This document shows positions 46,983 to 59,290 of a stretch of DNA of 64,000 bases, piece after piece. The notes beneath the pieces were generated by a model that was given only the letters and a program-made list of their open reading frames with translations, did not search any database and was not told the origin of the DNA. Made by a program: the position numbers and the translations under genes. Every line of letters starts with the position of its first letter. The stretch's first letter is position 1. Source of the DNA: Druceiella hillmani (lineage: Eukaryota > Arthropoda > Insecta > Lepidoptera > Hepialidae); contig JAYKKI010000006.1 in assembly GCA_039881145.1 (NCBI GenBank), positions 13,399,001 to 13,463,000 on the forward strand, in the 5' to 3' direction.

Positions 46983-48152
46983 TTATACCACAACTACCTT
47001 AATGAGCAACAGAAAGATATAAAATTATAAAATTGAGTGTATAAAAGTTTATACTTGGTAGAAAATAATAGAGTGTGTCATTTCATCCTTTTAATGTTGT
47101 TTATACCACAACTACCTTAATGAGCAACAGAAAGATATAAAATTATAAAATTGAGTGTATAAAAGTTTATACTTGGTAGAAAATAATAGAGTGTGTCATT
47201 TCATCCTTTTAATGTTGTTTATACCACAACTACCTTAATGAGCAACAGAAAGATATAAAATTATAAAATTGAGTGTATAAAAGTTTATACTTGGTAGAAA
47301 ATAATAGAGTGTGTCATTTCATCTTTTTAATGTTTTTTATACCACAACTACCTTAATGAGCAACAGAAAGATATAAAATTATAAAATTGAGTGTATAAAA
47401 GTTTATACTTGGTAGAAAATAATAGAGTGTGTCATTTCATCTTTTTAATGTTGTTTATACCACAACTACCTTAATGAGCAACAGAAAGATATAAAATTAT
47501 AAAATTGAGTGTATAAAAGTTTATACTTGGTAGAAAATAATAGAGTGTGTCATTTCATCTTTTTAATGTTGTTTATACCACAACTACCTTAATGAGCAAC
47601 AGAAAGATATAAAATTATAAAATTGAGTGTATAAAAGTTTATACTTGATGGAAAATAATAGAGTGTGTCATTTCATCTTTTTAATGTTGTTTATACCACA
47701 ACTACCTTAACGAGCAACAGAAAGATATAAAATTATAAAATTGAGTGTATAAAAGTTTATACTTGGTAGAAAATAATAGAGTGTGTCATTTCATCTTTTT
47801 AATGTTGTTTATACCACAACTACCTTAACGAGCAACAGAAAGATATAAAATTATAAAATTGAGTGTATAAAAGTTTATACTTGGTAGAAAATAATAGAGT
47901 GTGTCATTTCATCTTTTTAATGTTGTTTATACCACAACTACCTTAATGAGCAACAGAAAGATATAAAATTATAAAATTGAGTGTATAAAAGTTTATACTT
48001 GATAGAAAATAATAGAGTGTGTCATTTCATCTTTTTAATGTTGTTTATACCACAACTACCTTAATGAGCAACAGAAAGATATAAAATTATAAAATTGAGT
48101 GTATAAAAGTTTATATTTGGTAGAAAATAATAGAGTGTGTCATTTCATTTTT
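46983..48152. repeat. 118-bp satellite array, about 10 copies
   Basis: The word ataccacaactacc starts at 46985, 47103, 47221, 47339, 47457, 47575, 47693, 47811, 47929 and 48047, an exact 118-bp period with no indels. Copies differ by isolated substitutions (for example tgagcaac/cgagcaac, cttggtag/cttgatag/cttgatgg). The last copy decays at gaatgcgacacc. The high identity and lack of indels point to recent amplification or homogenisation. Confidence 0.98.
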
Positions 48153-48368
48153 TGAATGCGACACCGACTGTCAAAACTCGTTTGTGTTCCAGTAGAGTTG
48201 AGACTGATTTATTTAGTAGGGCTACCTACATATTTTTGATAGCTGTCAGAGTTCTGTACCAAGTGGTAAAAGAAAAACCCTTTTGATCTGCCTTTCTGTC
48301 CATTCGTTAGTGTGTAACATCTGTTTTTCTATTCTATGCTATCGATTTGAAAATTGACATAGATACAC

Positions 48369-48540
48369 AATTAAATGAAATTACGTGATGTAGTATTATT
48401 TATACTTTCTTTAATTTCTTTACCACGACCTAGTGGTAAAGAAATTAAAGAAAGTAGAAATAATACTACATCACGTAGTTTCATTTAATCGTGAATAATG
48501 AATTTCTACAAAATTAACGCCAAATATATTCAATATTTGA
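48369..48540 (+). mobile_element. Fold-back family, copy 3
   Basis: Inverted arms of about 50 bp (cacaattaaatgaaattacg ... and ... acgtagtttcatttaatcgt) enclose a short loop tttaccacgacctagtggtaaag, followed by the tail aataatgaatttctacaaaa ... caatat. The loop has lost the ctgaaga...cgaaac core. Flanks ttgacatagata (about 48354-48365) and ttgacacagata (about 48537-48550) may be a target duplication with one mismatch. The 65-codon frame starting in the tail is not considered coding. Confidence 0.8.
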
Positions 48541-50187
48541 CACAGATATATAAAATGCTTGCTATATTGCATAATCTCGAAATAAATCAGTTAGAGGTCG
48601 AACAATTTTTTTTTTCTTCAACCAGTACTAGTGAAACGAAAAAGGTATACAAAAAATATACTCAATTCCCCGTTTCTCCGAAACTGAAGGATTAACTAAT
48701 TTATTCCAAACAAGTGAAACGATATGTGTAAAACAAACAATTTTAGATAGACAAATAAAGATTATATTTACAAATCTTACAATGTTTGTTGTAGTGAGGC
48801 AAAATTGGTTCGATTAATTAATTATTCATGGCATCGATGCTCAGTGAGCGAGTCCTACTCGCACTTGGCCGGTCCGGTATTACTGTTTATTAGCTTCACG
48901 CGACAACTCTCAGTTAATATAAATACTATTTTGAAATGAGATTTATATTTACGCATACCGAATATGACGTTTATTAATTTCAAATATAATAATTAACTCG
49001 TATCTCATAATAGTTTTGTTTAATAATTAAATAATGTAAAGTCAATTGAAAAAAAATTAAATTGATGAATATAACCATTTATATTTATTAATTATTTGAT
49101 TTTTGTGAATTTATTTCTAGCTGCAATGCTCTTTAACTAGTAATTTTGATGCAATATTATTTAGAGTATCTATTACTTCAAATGGTAAAAACTGATACCA
49201 TGTTGTTGAATCTTGATTATATTATTAACAAATTTATTTAGAATGGCTAATATTATAGGGAATAAATGTGAATAAATTAAATATTTTTATAAGTTTTGGG
49301 TGTTAAAATTAGGTTTACCAAAATAAATATTTTTGCTTTGATGGCGTTTGAAGGTTAATATTACAAAAAAATGTAAAATGCATATCTTTCCAAGCCCGTA
49401 TTAAAAATATTCGATTTTCCCAAAGTTTCAAATTTAGCCACCCTAGATATTGAATTTACTTTAAAAATAATGGAAGTGCTTCTATATTTATTGAGTAAAA
49501 ATTAAAATTACTGAAAAAAATTACGTTTATTGGTAAAATTTTATAATTACCAAAATTTATATCGGATATCTTAACATAGCCAATATAACCAATTTTAATA
49601 CTTTAAAATAGCACATATACAATTTTCACTTAGTTTGAGTAACAAAATATTCTAAGAAAAAAAAACAACGCAAATCGAACTTGCACGATAAGTGTTCCTT
49701 ACCATTTTAAGGTCACATAAATTTATCAAAGCATATGTGACGTCCATAATGTGTGACGCGCCCATAATATTTGAGTTAACAGCATTCACACATACTGCAT
49801 TATGGCAACGTTATAATAACTTGAGAAATGAAAATACACAAAAAATAAACGATTATATTTAGGTATTTTAATACGAAATTTATAAAACTCATTACACATT
49901 TGTTAAAATTATTGCTTTGGTTATAATTGAGAGATTTAGGTTAATATATTTTCACAAGATAAAATATATCTGCAATGCAATGCTGATATTTTTTGGTCAA
50001 TGCAGAATTAAAAGAATGAATCTTTAATCCAACCGTGTACCGAGTGTATCGACGTAGCGTTACTGACAGTTCCTCCCTTTTATTCAGTTCAACGACACAA
50101 TAGTGACTCACGGTGAAATCTTTATTATCAAAATAATTCTAAAAAAATAAATGATTCTTTTACATAAATTATACGTACGCCCCCAAC
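48541..50187. other. No gene; one dispersed repeat motif
   Basis: 48838-48885 (atgctcagtgagcgagtcct then actcgcacttggccggt) is the clearest copy of the dispersed motif also at 11683-11740 and 41687-41730. Near 49665-49700 (minus) gtgcaagttcgatttgcg resembles a B-box. The rest is AT-rich without open frames. Confidence 0.45.
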
Positions 50188-50228
50188 AATATGCCCCCAA
50201 CAAGTACTTAACTTGTTGGGGGCATATT
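50188..50228. repeat. Perfect 18-bp hairpin with G/C core
   Basis: aatatgcccccaacaagt (50188-50205), a five-base loop actta, and acttgttgggggcatatt (50211-50228) are fully complementary. A partial direct repeat cgcccccaacaat precedes it. Such a perfect G/C-containing stem is unusual for this AT-rich region. Confidence 0.9.
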
Positions 50229-52399
50229 TTTGATTCAATTATATTTAAAATATTTTTCATTCAGTTGATGGTCTAGAATATTTTTTGGAAATTCATTGGT
50301 TTCTAGCTTATATGTTCTTGCAAAAATGAGCTTGTTTCGTAATTAAATTTTACATATTTATCCAAGAATAAGATACGTGAAGCTTCATCAAAATTAACAA
50401 ATCTGAAGAGTAGCAGTTTTTTATGGAAAGAAAGACATATTCTGTAAAAAAATACATGCGACTGTAGGTCAGAACAAACAGAAATAGATTTATTTTTGTA
50501 AATAAAACCGGAGTAATGAGTATCGGAAGAAGTAGTATGTTAGTTTCTGTAGTTGTTGATACATATGTCTTGAAATTTATTGCAGCAATTTACTCCCACT
50601 GTAAATGTGTAAGGAGGCACAAAAAAAAAATTTTGTTACATATTAACAGAGATCTCCGTAAGAAGCATCTTCACCAAATGCAAAGGGAGACTGGAAAAAT
50701 TCCAAATTATATTGCAAGAATAAAAGGAAACTCTTATAAAGAGAAAATGGAAAAACTAGCCCTTAAAAACTTTTTCAAACCGTCAATCAGATAAGTGAGA
50801 AAACTTGTTACACTTTATGGAAAGTTGGGTTGTTTTTCTTGTTAATATCTAAATGCTATTTTTCCGAAACTCTGAGATATCAACAGGAAATCCAAATTAC
50901 CCCATTGCATCCTCTATGTATACACACATGTAATATATGTAACAATCAGATAATATGTGGGAAAAAAACCAAGTGAAACTTGAAAAGAGCGAAGGGCACA
51001 TTCATTTGCACAAACATCACTCGCAGTTGACAGTTTATTTTTAATTCATCTAGCCAATGGTCACACAATTCAAATATGATCGATATCTATTATTTTCGTA
51101 ATCGTTTCTGAAAACGTTGTTTGTATGAACTTCGTTAGCTTTTTGTTATTAATCTTTCTTAATATTAATAATGGTTGATAAATTAATAAAATAATAAAAG
51201 TGCATTTATGAAGATGACTTTCTTATTTTGAGTTATTATCACAAATCGTACTTTATTTTTCGCTCGTTCTTTATTGTGAATCACTGTATATTTTGCTTTT
51301 TATATTTTACGAAATACTAACTTTTTAAAAATTATATTCCATTTACCGGTCTGTTTTCAGGCATATAAAACTTCATCTATAAAAAAACGTTGAGGTTGAG
51401 GCATACCAGCGGATAGACAGGCAGATTTGACGAAATCATGAAGGATCGTTGTTTCATTACGGAACCGTTGTTACCTTAATCGTAAACAGCAACAACTAAG
51501 TAACTTGTAATGATTTTATACTGACTTACATACTGTTTTTTGTTACTGAATTCTGCACTTGTCCTAAAGTGTGAATGAATATACTTCTTGAAAAGTTCTA
51601 CAATTACCGTGTCGTCTACTATTGTAGTAAAGTGTGGGGTTCTCTGTACACCTTTCTGGAAAATCACAAATGGCTTTAATCTCTTTGTACACCCATTACC
51701 TCAAAAATGTTTCTCACTAAGGCATACATCGTATTAATTGTTACATTGTTAATTGTCGGTCTTCTAGAATACGTACTTACTCATAGAGTAATTGCCGTAC
51801 ACGTTTGTCAAATTAATTATTCATTGAGATATACTTAGCCTATTGAAACTTTACTTCATTAATTAATTAACTAATTAATTAATTCAAAAGCCCACAAAAT
51901 AAGTCATAGTCAAATAAATGTATATTAAAAAGATCAGAGAATGGGACTGGGTCACAATTCTAATTATGTATGCACAGAATGGTTGCAATATTTGTATATA
52001 AATTTTCAAAGTTTAATTACGTTAGTGAATTTGTTACGTACTATGTTGATCGAATAGTAATATTAAATGTAAATCTTTGTTATTTTTTTTATTTGATATA
52101 CACAAACCTTAGAAATAATATATTTCTATTGCCTTTTTAAATCTAGGAATATTAGGGTTCAAACTTGAAGAGCTCATTTATTCATAAATATTTCGTTTAA
52201 TATTTCCATTTCATTGTAATTATAAATTAACACTTTTATTTCAAGTCATAGTAATTATCGCACATACCATAGGTAGAGGCATAGTTTAAATATGACTAAT
52301 TTTTAGTATATATTAATCAAATATATAATAAAATAGAAAAAAACTGAAAATAAGTGCTACTTACTAAAGGCACGCTACTCAGTCTAAAATGACAGCCTT
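50229..52399. other. No gene seen
   Basis: AT-rich. A basic 92-codon frame at 50516-50794 (many Lys/Arg, MSIGRSSMLVSVVV start) is the longest non-repeat frame of this half of the window, but I recognise no domain. 51840-51885 has a short (aatt)n run. Confidence 0.4.
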
Positions 52400-52726
52400 C
52401 AGAATTGTTGTCATTTGTCTGTATGCATCTTCGTTGTGCATCCTGATCTCAGCAATGGATGAACCGGTTTGAATGCAGTTTTCAGTGATGCATTTAAATT
52501 AACTATTAACATAAATAAAAAAGATACGTCAATCTAATTCACGTACATTGTGCACTCTAATATGAAAATCGGCGGAATCGATTTGGCTGCCAACGGCTTC
52601 TGCAATCGTTTTTAGTAAACTTTATGTTCATAGACCTCTGAGAGAAAAACGGAAAAAAATCCAAAAAAATCTCAATTAATTTTCTTAAACCGAATTACAC
52701 GCGAACGAAGCCGCGGGGATAGCTAG
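52400..52726 (+). mobile_element. Helitron-like element, 3' end at 52726
   Basis: The end reads acgcgaacgaagccgcgggg then atagCTAG followed by T, a short GC hairpin a few bases before CTAG. This matches the Helitron 3' terminal layout and wording common in insect non-autonomous Helitrons. The 5' boundary is not identified. The start given is only where sequence begins to look like body. No Rep/helicase coding sequence is present. Confidence 0.45.
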
Positions 52727-53009
52727 TATTTAATACGACTCTTTTTGTCAGGAAGGTTTGCTGAGGTTAGCTTGTTCGTTTGTGATTTATTTACTTTGAA
52801 CTAAGTTGTTAAAAAAACAAAATTTAAATTGGGATTGTGATCGTATTGAAATACCATTTTAAAATCCTACATTAGGGCGGAAAATAAGAGATATTAGGGA
52901 ACATTTTGGGAATTGAAGTTGAATGAATCAAAGGAATGACTTTTGGTAATGTGATGATTCATGGAACGTACATTTTTTTAACATTGTTACATAAAAACGG
53001 GTTTCTAAA

Positions 53010-53019
<10 letters not shown>
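52727..53019. other. No gene seen
   Basis: AT-rich flank of the Helitron-like end. Confidence 0.5.
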
Positions 53020-53081
<62 letters not shown>

Positions 53082-53093
53082 CATATATACATG
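53020..53093. repeat. (AC)n(AT)n compound microsatellite
   Basis: (AC)n for about 20 bp, then (AT)n for about 38 bp, then tacatacatatatacatg. Frames of 67-112 codons that cross it on both strands are artefacts. Confidence 0.97.
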
Positions 53094-53336
53094 CTTCCGG
53101 TGGATAATTTCCCTTCGCATAAAAGCGTGTATACTATTAATTATAAAACAATACAAGGCTTGCATACGCACTTCCGTACGTACATGCAAGTACCTAGCTT
53201 TCCTTCCCCTACGCATTCAACCCCACGTGCTATCCCTCTACATACCTTTACTCCTCATAACAATAGAACAATAAGACAATGTCATCTGCCCTAAAGCCAA
53301 AAAACCGAATATAGGTTAAGAAATTAGGCTCCAGCA

Positions 53337-53560
53337 GAGAGCGGGGTCAGCAAGGGGGTGCAAGGCGAGGGGACTCTGCACATGCGCAGAACCTCTCCCC
53401 TCTCTCTTCCATCATGTCTACTGTAAACAAAATTCCCTTTGTACCAGCCAGTCGAACCAAGACTCTGGTGCGAGCGCGCGCGTCGCTAGAGCGAAAGAAA
53501 ATCTGGTCACAAAAATATATTGTTTTTGTTAATGTAAATAAATAGTTACGTAAAACGCAA
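53337..53560 (+). promoter_or_regulatory. CpG-rich patch, possible promoter and first exon
   Basis: This is the least AT-rich 200 bp of the window. It contains tctgcacatgcgcagaac (similar to an NRF-1 site), a pyrimidine tract, and gtgcgagcgcgcgcgtcgct. An ATG at 53414 opens a 43-codon frame (MSTVNKIPFVPASRTKTLV...) that is lysine/arginine-rich and stops at 53545. A promoter with a short 5' exon is possible. A GC-rich repeat is equally possible. No downstream exon could be tied to it. Confidence 0.3.
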
Positions 53561-56023
53561 GTGTTCGTTGAAAGGGGTAAACAATAATCATTGTTTTCAA
53601 TCTGATCATTTTAATTTATGTTTGTTTTACTACAAGGCGATTAAGTTACGTAGCCGGCAGTAAAAAACATTGTATTGCATCTGCCCGCGTAGCATTCGTA
53701 GACGACGTTGCTACGATACGGTAATTGTTACTCACGATTAATTAACGTTTAATATGATATGATCGATATTAATTAGGATTTGATTAATAGTTATTGATTA
53801 AATGTTCGTTATGCAAGTTTGAATGTTTTGTTGGGATCTAAGTATACAAATGTTTCTGTTTAGAGATGTCTATATGGTTGTATTAAAGTAGGCAGATTAA
53901 AATTTATGAACATTATTTTTAAATGATGGATGTATGAGTCGTTTTGTAAAGTCTTAAATCTAGAATTTAGCGTTGATAACAAAATAAAAATAAATTGATG
54001 GATAATGTTAACTTTTCTACTTAAACATAGGTTTTAATATTTTAAAAACTTTTGATTTCGTCAGAAATGTTTTAACCATTTATTTTTTTTGTTAAGCATT
54101 TACTTATGAATATACTGCGTTTCTATAAAAATCAATTGTTCGAGTTTCAAGAAAGTGAGAAAGTAAATAAATAAGTTGAGATAAAAATATAAGAATAGAT
54201 TTGTACTAAACTCTGAGACTTGTAGTTAACTAATATTTAGTAGGTTTTATAATAAATAACTAGTTGAAAAAATTTCAGTACATTGTTCAAATAAAATTAA
54301 GTAGAACTCTTAAAGATCGTATTGAAAACTCTCACATCATAATTATATGATTATGTATTCGTATTAAAATATTCGTAGTAGAAAGTAATTATGATATGCA
54401 ATAATCATAACACAGAAGTTGAAGCCTATTAATATAAAATTAATCTAATAAAAGCTCTTGCATTCTTAATTTACAACAACGATCGCTTTAAAGATTTATT
54501 GAAAAAATATGTGTCATCACGTACCATAAAAGTCTACTGAATTCAAGAGAGAAATGTCATAAAAAATAAATTATCATTACCTCTAAAAGTTTAAATTATC
54601 GTTATAAATGAGTGTTGTTGCGTTTGAAAGTTTTATAAAAAGATGGTTATAATTGTTTGCTTACATTAGAAAGTTAGATACATAGAAATTAAAAAGAAAC
54701 AAATTCTATATTTGCATTTTTTTACAGTTAGACAATCAATTCTTAGCAAAATCTAGATGATTTTGAAGAAGCAAAAATTAATTTCTAAAGGTTACGTGCG
54801 ATGTACGTGGAAAAATATTACTGATTATGAAAATTGGAAAAATATATTTCTGGTGCAAGGAAAAAAAACGTAAAAGAACGATTATAAATATTTGAAAAAT
54901 TATGAATGGATAATGGACTAATGGACGAGATCAGATCAACTTTTGTTTTCTTAAGACAGGTATTTTTAGCAAAGATTTTTAAAACAAGTGAAAGAATTTG
55001 AATAAATAAAAATTAGAAACGAAACTTAGCGATGTGTTTTCAGATTTGTCCATGTTTATTACTCGTTATTTCAGTATATTTACATTATATACAGTCGATC
55101 TTTCAGTATAGACATTATCTGGTTGGCAGTTTCCATACTTCAGTAACTTTTACCAAATGAGGTTCTTAAATAAATTTGTTTATACTTTGGTTTAATAAAA
55201 TGAGTAAAGTTTAGATTTGTTTTCTTGTATACGTAAATTGCGCTTAACTGCTCTTTGCTTGTTTGATCTTTAGTCGTTTTTTAGACACAGAATAAAATAA
55301 AAATTAACTTTAAAATTAAGTCAAAGTTAAGTTTTCTTTTTGTCTTTCATTTATTTTTTAATAGAAATAAAACCGTAGAAACTTTAAAAAAGCTTCAAGC
55401 TTCTTCAGTTTCTTTCAAGCCTACAAAAATATAGATATCTTAAAAAATTACTGATATGGAAGGTGTAAGATACATTAATGATAGATATTCGTATCCATAT
55501 TTTTTATAAGTGAAGTGCGATGTCAATATTTGAGGTCCTATTGTTTGCATCCCAGTCATTGTAGACTTAATTCTATTATAATTGTTGAAGAGTTATTCTG
55601 TCACAATTCATTTAGCAGAATAAACTTTTCTTCGGCTGTCCTAAAATATTAAATTCATTTCCTCTATCCACTTTTCTTTCCACGACACTGTTACCTTAGT
55701 CATTAACGGAGGCTATATAAATAAACATTTGAAAGAAATTCTTCGAAGTTTACTTTGTTGAAAAATGTTTATAAATGCCAGTTTCAGCGTCAGTGTCTAT
55801 CTAGTCAGCAGTTTTAAATTTATTTTGTCGGAGGAAACAAAAGATAAGTTAGTTAGTCTGTGTCTATTGTGAAATGCCGACGCTGTTATCATTTGACCAA
55901 GTTGTTGAAGTATTATTGTTCATAATATCGTTAAGCTTTTTCATTTTTACTATATAGCCTAGAGGTTTATCATTTTTAACCACAACCGAATGGAAAGGTG
56001 CCCCGTTTTATTAAACAACGTGT
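53561..56023. other. No gene seen
   Basis: After a moderately GC-rich shoulder (to about 53720, with ctgcccgcgtagcattcgta and gacgacgttgctacgatacg) the sequence is AT-rich, with stops in all frames. Confidence 0.45.
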
Positions 56024-56057
56024 CCCTCTTATTTGTTTATTCATACAAATAAGAGGG
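56024..56057. repeat. Perfect 13-bp hairpin
   Basis: ccctcttatttgt (56024-56036) and acaaataagaggg (56045-56057) are perfect complements around an 8-base loop, just after caacgtgt. Confidence 0.9.
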
Positions 56058-57889
56058 TTATAGTTTGAACGTGTTATCTAATTTTATTACAAATATTAAT
56101 AAATTATCAGCTTTAATTTACAAGAGGTTGTAGTAAGATTAGTGAAAATTTTGCTGAAAAATGATCATTTCCCCTATTTTCACGATGAACAAATTGTTAA
56201 GGCATTTTATGTTTTAAACAACTTTTTTTTTATTCCATATTTATATATTTTAACTAGTTAATAATTAATTTTAAAACCTGAAATAAATCACTACATCTAC
56301 CATATTATTTCTTTACTATTTTCCCATTGTTTGTATGTCTCACAGTTTACAAACTATTCGAAATTATAATGTAGGTACCAAATTCGTAGTATATTATGAT
56401 CCGAATACAAAAATACGTAATTTTGACTATTCTACAGAGTAAAAAGGGTGCGTGTACTTATGTACGCGCGTGAGAAGTTATACTTCTTTGGCGTCATTAA
56501 ATAATACATACGGATAGATAACCTCAATTATATTGGAGCACTTGAAAAAGTCTATAAACACAATTTTTCACTAATATTTACGAATAGTAAATATATTAAT
56601 CAAAATATTGATTTTAAATCACTACTGAATATAATTTATAAGCACATATATAAATCGCACTTATATGAAAGCACTTATATAAACACATGTGTGAATGTAG
56701 ACACTAGAAACATGTGGATATATACTATGAATATGAAAACAGTAAACAGAGGCGACGATGGTGCCAATAGCTTTTGTTTCGAGACTGCAACCGCTGCAAC
56801 TTCATACTGCAACTTTTGTGTGACGAATCTTAAAATTTCACTCTCATAATTTTTTCATAACGCGCCTAAAGAAGTATAACTTCAAAAATTAAGATTTTAA
56901 ACTACTCTCTATATTTAGAAATCTTTGCTTCTGTGGACTATTGTTTCGAAACTAAATGTACGAATCGAACTGAAATGTTTCCAACTGGAATTTAAATTTG
57001 TTCAAAAACATCTTTACCTTTTTTTTCTTGGATTAATTTTCCAAAATAACCATTGGTTTCAAATTGTACTAGTTTTTTTTTAACTATTATTATAAAACGA
57101 AAGATATTGTATATATAATTTCTAAAAGAAGGTATTTCTAAAAGATTCCTTTGTAAATTATATATTCTATTTAACAAACAAAATCACGTTGTTTGGAAAA
57201 CTTTAAACGTATTTATTATCAATTTTTATGAATGAAAATACATTCAAAATTCTGCAGCGCGCTCATTTAATAAACTGTGAAATCCATCATGATGGCTCAT
57301 ACAACTACAATAGAATTAACAGAAGGCTGTTGGAAGGATCAGTCCAGTTTGCGATGCTATTTCTCTTCCAAAGCAGCGCGAAGACATCTCTTGTGTTTTA
57401 CTTCATTGTCGTTTTGTAAAATCCAATCTTGGCTGTAACGTCCAAATGTTTTCTCCCTTAATTTTACAAGGTCACGCTTGTTAATTTTCATTTTTTTTTC
57501 TTTTCAAACTCTCAGTAAAACCTGAAAAACATTTTCAAACAATGACTTACTAATGTTTTTTTAATCATTGATGAGGCGTGGAAAAATTGGCTTCTAGTGA
57601 AAACTAAGTGCGCTTTCTTAAAAGGAGAGAGGAAACATTGTTCAAACTATCAAGACAATGAGTCAAATTATACAAAAACCTCTTTGAAAATTGGAAGTAA
57701 TTTTTGTATTTGTCCTTTTTTTAAACGCGAACTGAATGAAACACTCTGTAGTTTGTAGTCAGATCATGATTTTGACATCCATACTATTGACAAAATTGTC
57801 ACAGAGTAAATTCTGTACGTGGAAAATATTTTAAGAGTGATTGATTTAGCACAAAAAATGATAATAGAAGCCAGAAAACCTGTTTTTTA
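56058..57889. other. No gene seen
   Basis: AT-rich. The tgcgacaa-poor stretch 56750-56825 (cagaggcgacgatggtgcca ... actgcaaccgctgcaac) is locally GC-richer. Frames at 56992-57419 have no recognised domain. Confidence 0.4.
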
Positions 57890-58073
57890 AATTTTTGTCT
57901 GTCTGTCTGTATGTTAATTTGTTAGTCACTCACGTGAAAACTACTGGACGAATTTTGATGAAATTCGGTGTTGTGATAGTTTATACCCAATAGCAACATA
58001 TGGGAGAGAAAAAAATACTAATAACTTTTCTTATTCTGAATTTCACGCGAGTGAAACCATAGGGCACAGCTAG
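57890..58073 (+). mobile_element. Helitron-like element fragment, 3' end at 58073
   Basis: Begins with ttgtctgtctgtctgtatg, continues with actactggacgaattttgat plus gaaattcgg, and ends cacgcgagtgaaaccatagg then gcacagCTAG followed by T. The combination of CTGT tract, the gaccgattttgatgaaattt-type phrase and an acgcgag...CTAG end is widespread in insect non-autonomous Helitron-like repeats. The 3' hairpin is degraded here. Confidence 0.5.
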
Positions 58074-59211
58074 TATACCATTTTACAAAATTTTAACAGG
58101 GAACGAAGACAGCTGGTGTGTTGTATCTCTTATGAAAACTTTGGGTGATATCCTGTGTGAACCTTATCCAAACTTTCTTTGATTTTGTAAAAGTAGATTG
58201 AATGGATAATGTGGAACAATATACTTACTGAATCTCTAAGTAGAAACTAGCCCTGTTTCGTTTAAAGTTTAGCCCCTTATTGACTCATCGCTGAAGTTAA
58301 TATTAGTTGTTGAAATCTAATATCAATTCTAATACTGTTTGTTAAATCATATTATTTCCAGTTTCAAATCATCTTGACAGTAGTAATTTTATTTTTATAC
58401 AATCCCTCTGTCTTGAAAAACATGTCAAATATGAATAGAAATCACACTGTGAAGATTTAATATACACTAAGCATGTTAAAAAATTGAAGAGTAAAAAAAT
58501 ATTAAATTGGCATTAAAGTAGTTAATTTATATATAGTATTAAATCACTTTTCACTGTACAAATATGTTGCTTTTCATAACCCATCGTGAATTTGTCAAAA
58601 ATTATAACATCTAAAATAATAACTATCATCACATGAATTAATTTTTAGTAACGTTTGTTTACAATTTTAATCTAAGCGGTTTCAAAAATAAGGAAAAGGC
58701 ATAGTTTATTTGACCATTTTCACAATATTTTTAAGTCACACAAAATCATAAAAAACAATTTAGGGCCCCTTTTAATCCTTTCTTTCAATTGTGGTCTCAT
58801 ACAACCGATAGCGAAATGGATAAATTTTTTTTCTTTTCAAATACGGAATACTAAAATTGACAGAAATCTTCAAGTTGTTGTCGTTTCTGTAATAAAACAT
58901 GATAAATATTAGATTTAATATCCCTTCATTCGGTTATTATTTATCTGGCTAGATAGATGTTTATAAAACCTACGATGAATATTATAAAAAACGCAAAACT
59001 AAAATGAAGACATAAAATATTTTCATCATTAAAGAAGTGACTACTTAAATGATTATTTGTTTATATGTAATCTAAATCCAATATAATGCTCCTGCATCTT
59101 AATAATCTAAAAAGTAAAAGTATTAAGGTGACTGAAAAATATATTGAACATAATTTCGGATAAAAATTTATATAGTGCACTTATTAAATTGAAGACAATT
59201 TGTAAATATTA

Positions 59212-59216
<5 letters not shown>
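58074..59216. other. No gene seen
   Basis: AT-rich, stops in all frames, no repeat recognised. Confidence 0.5.

Positions 59217-59287
<71 letters not shown>
59217..59287. repeat. (AT)n microsatellite
   Basis: About 70 bp of uninterrupted alternating A and T. Confidence 0.97.

Positions 59288-59290
<3 letters not shown>

Noticed and set aside
50516..50794. Basic 92-codon frame
   Set aside because: No domain recognised and no neighbouring exon or promoter signal. It may deserve a database search but cannot be supported here.
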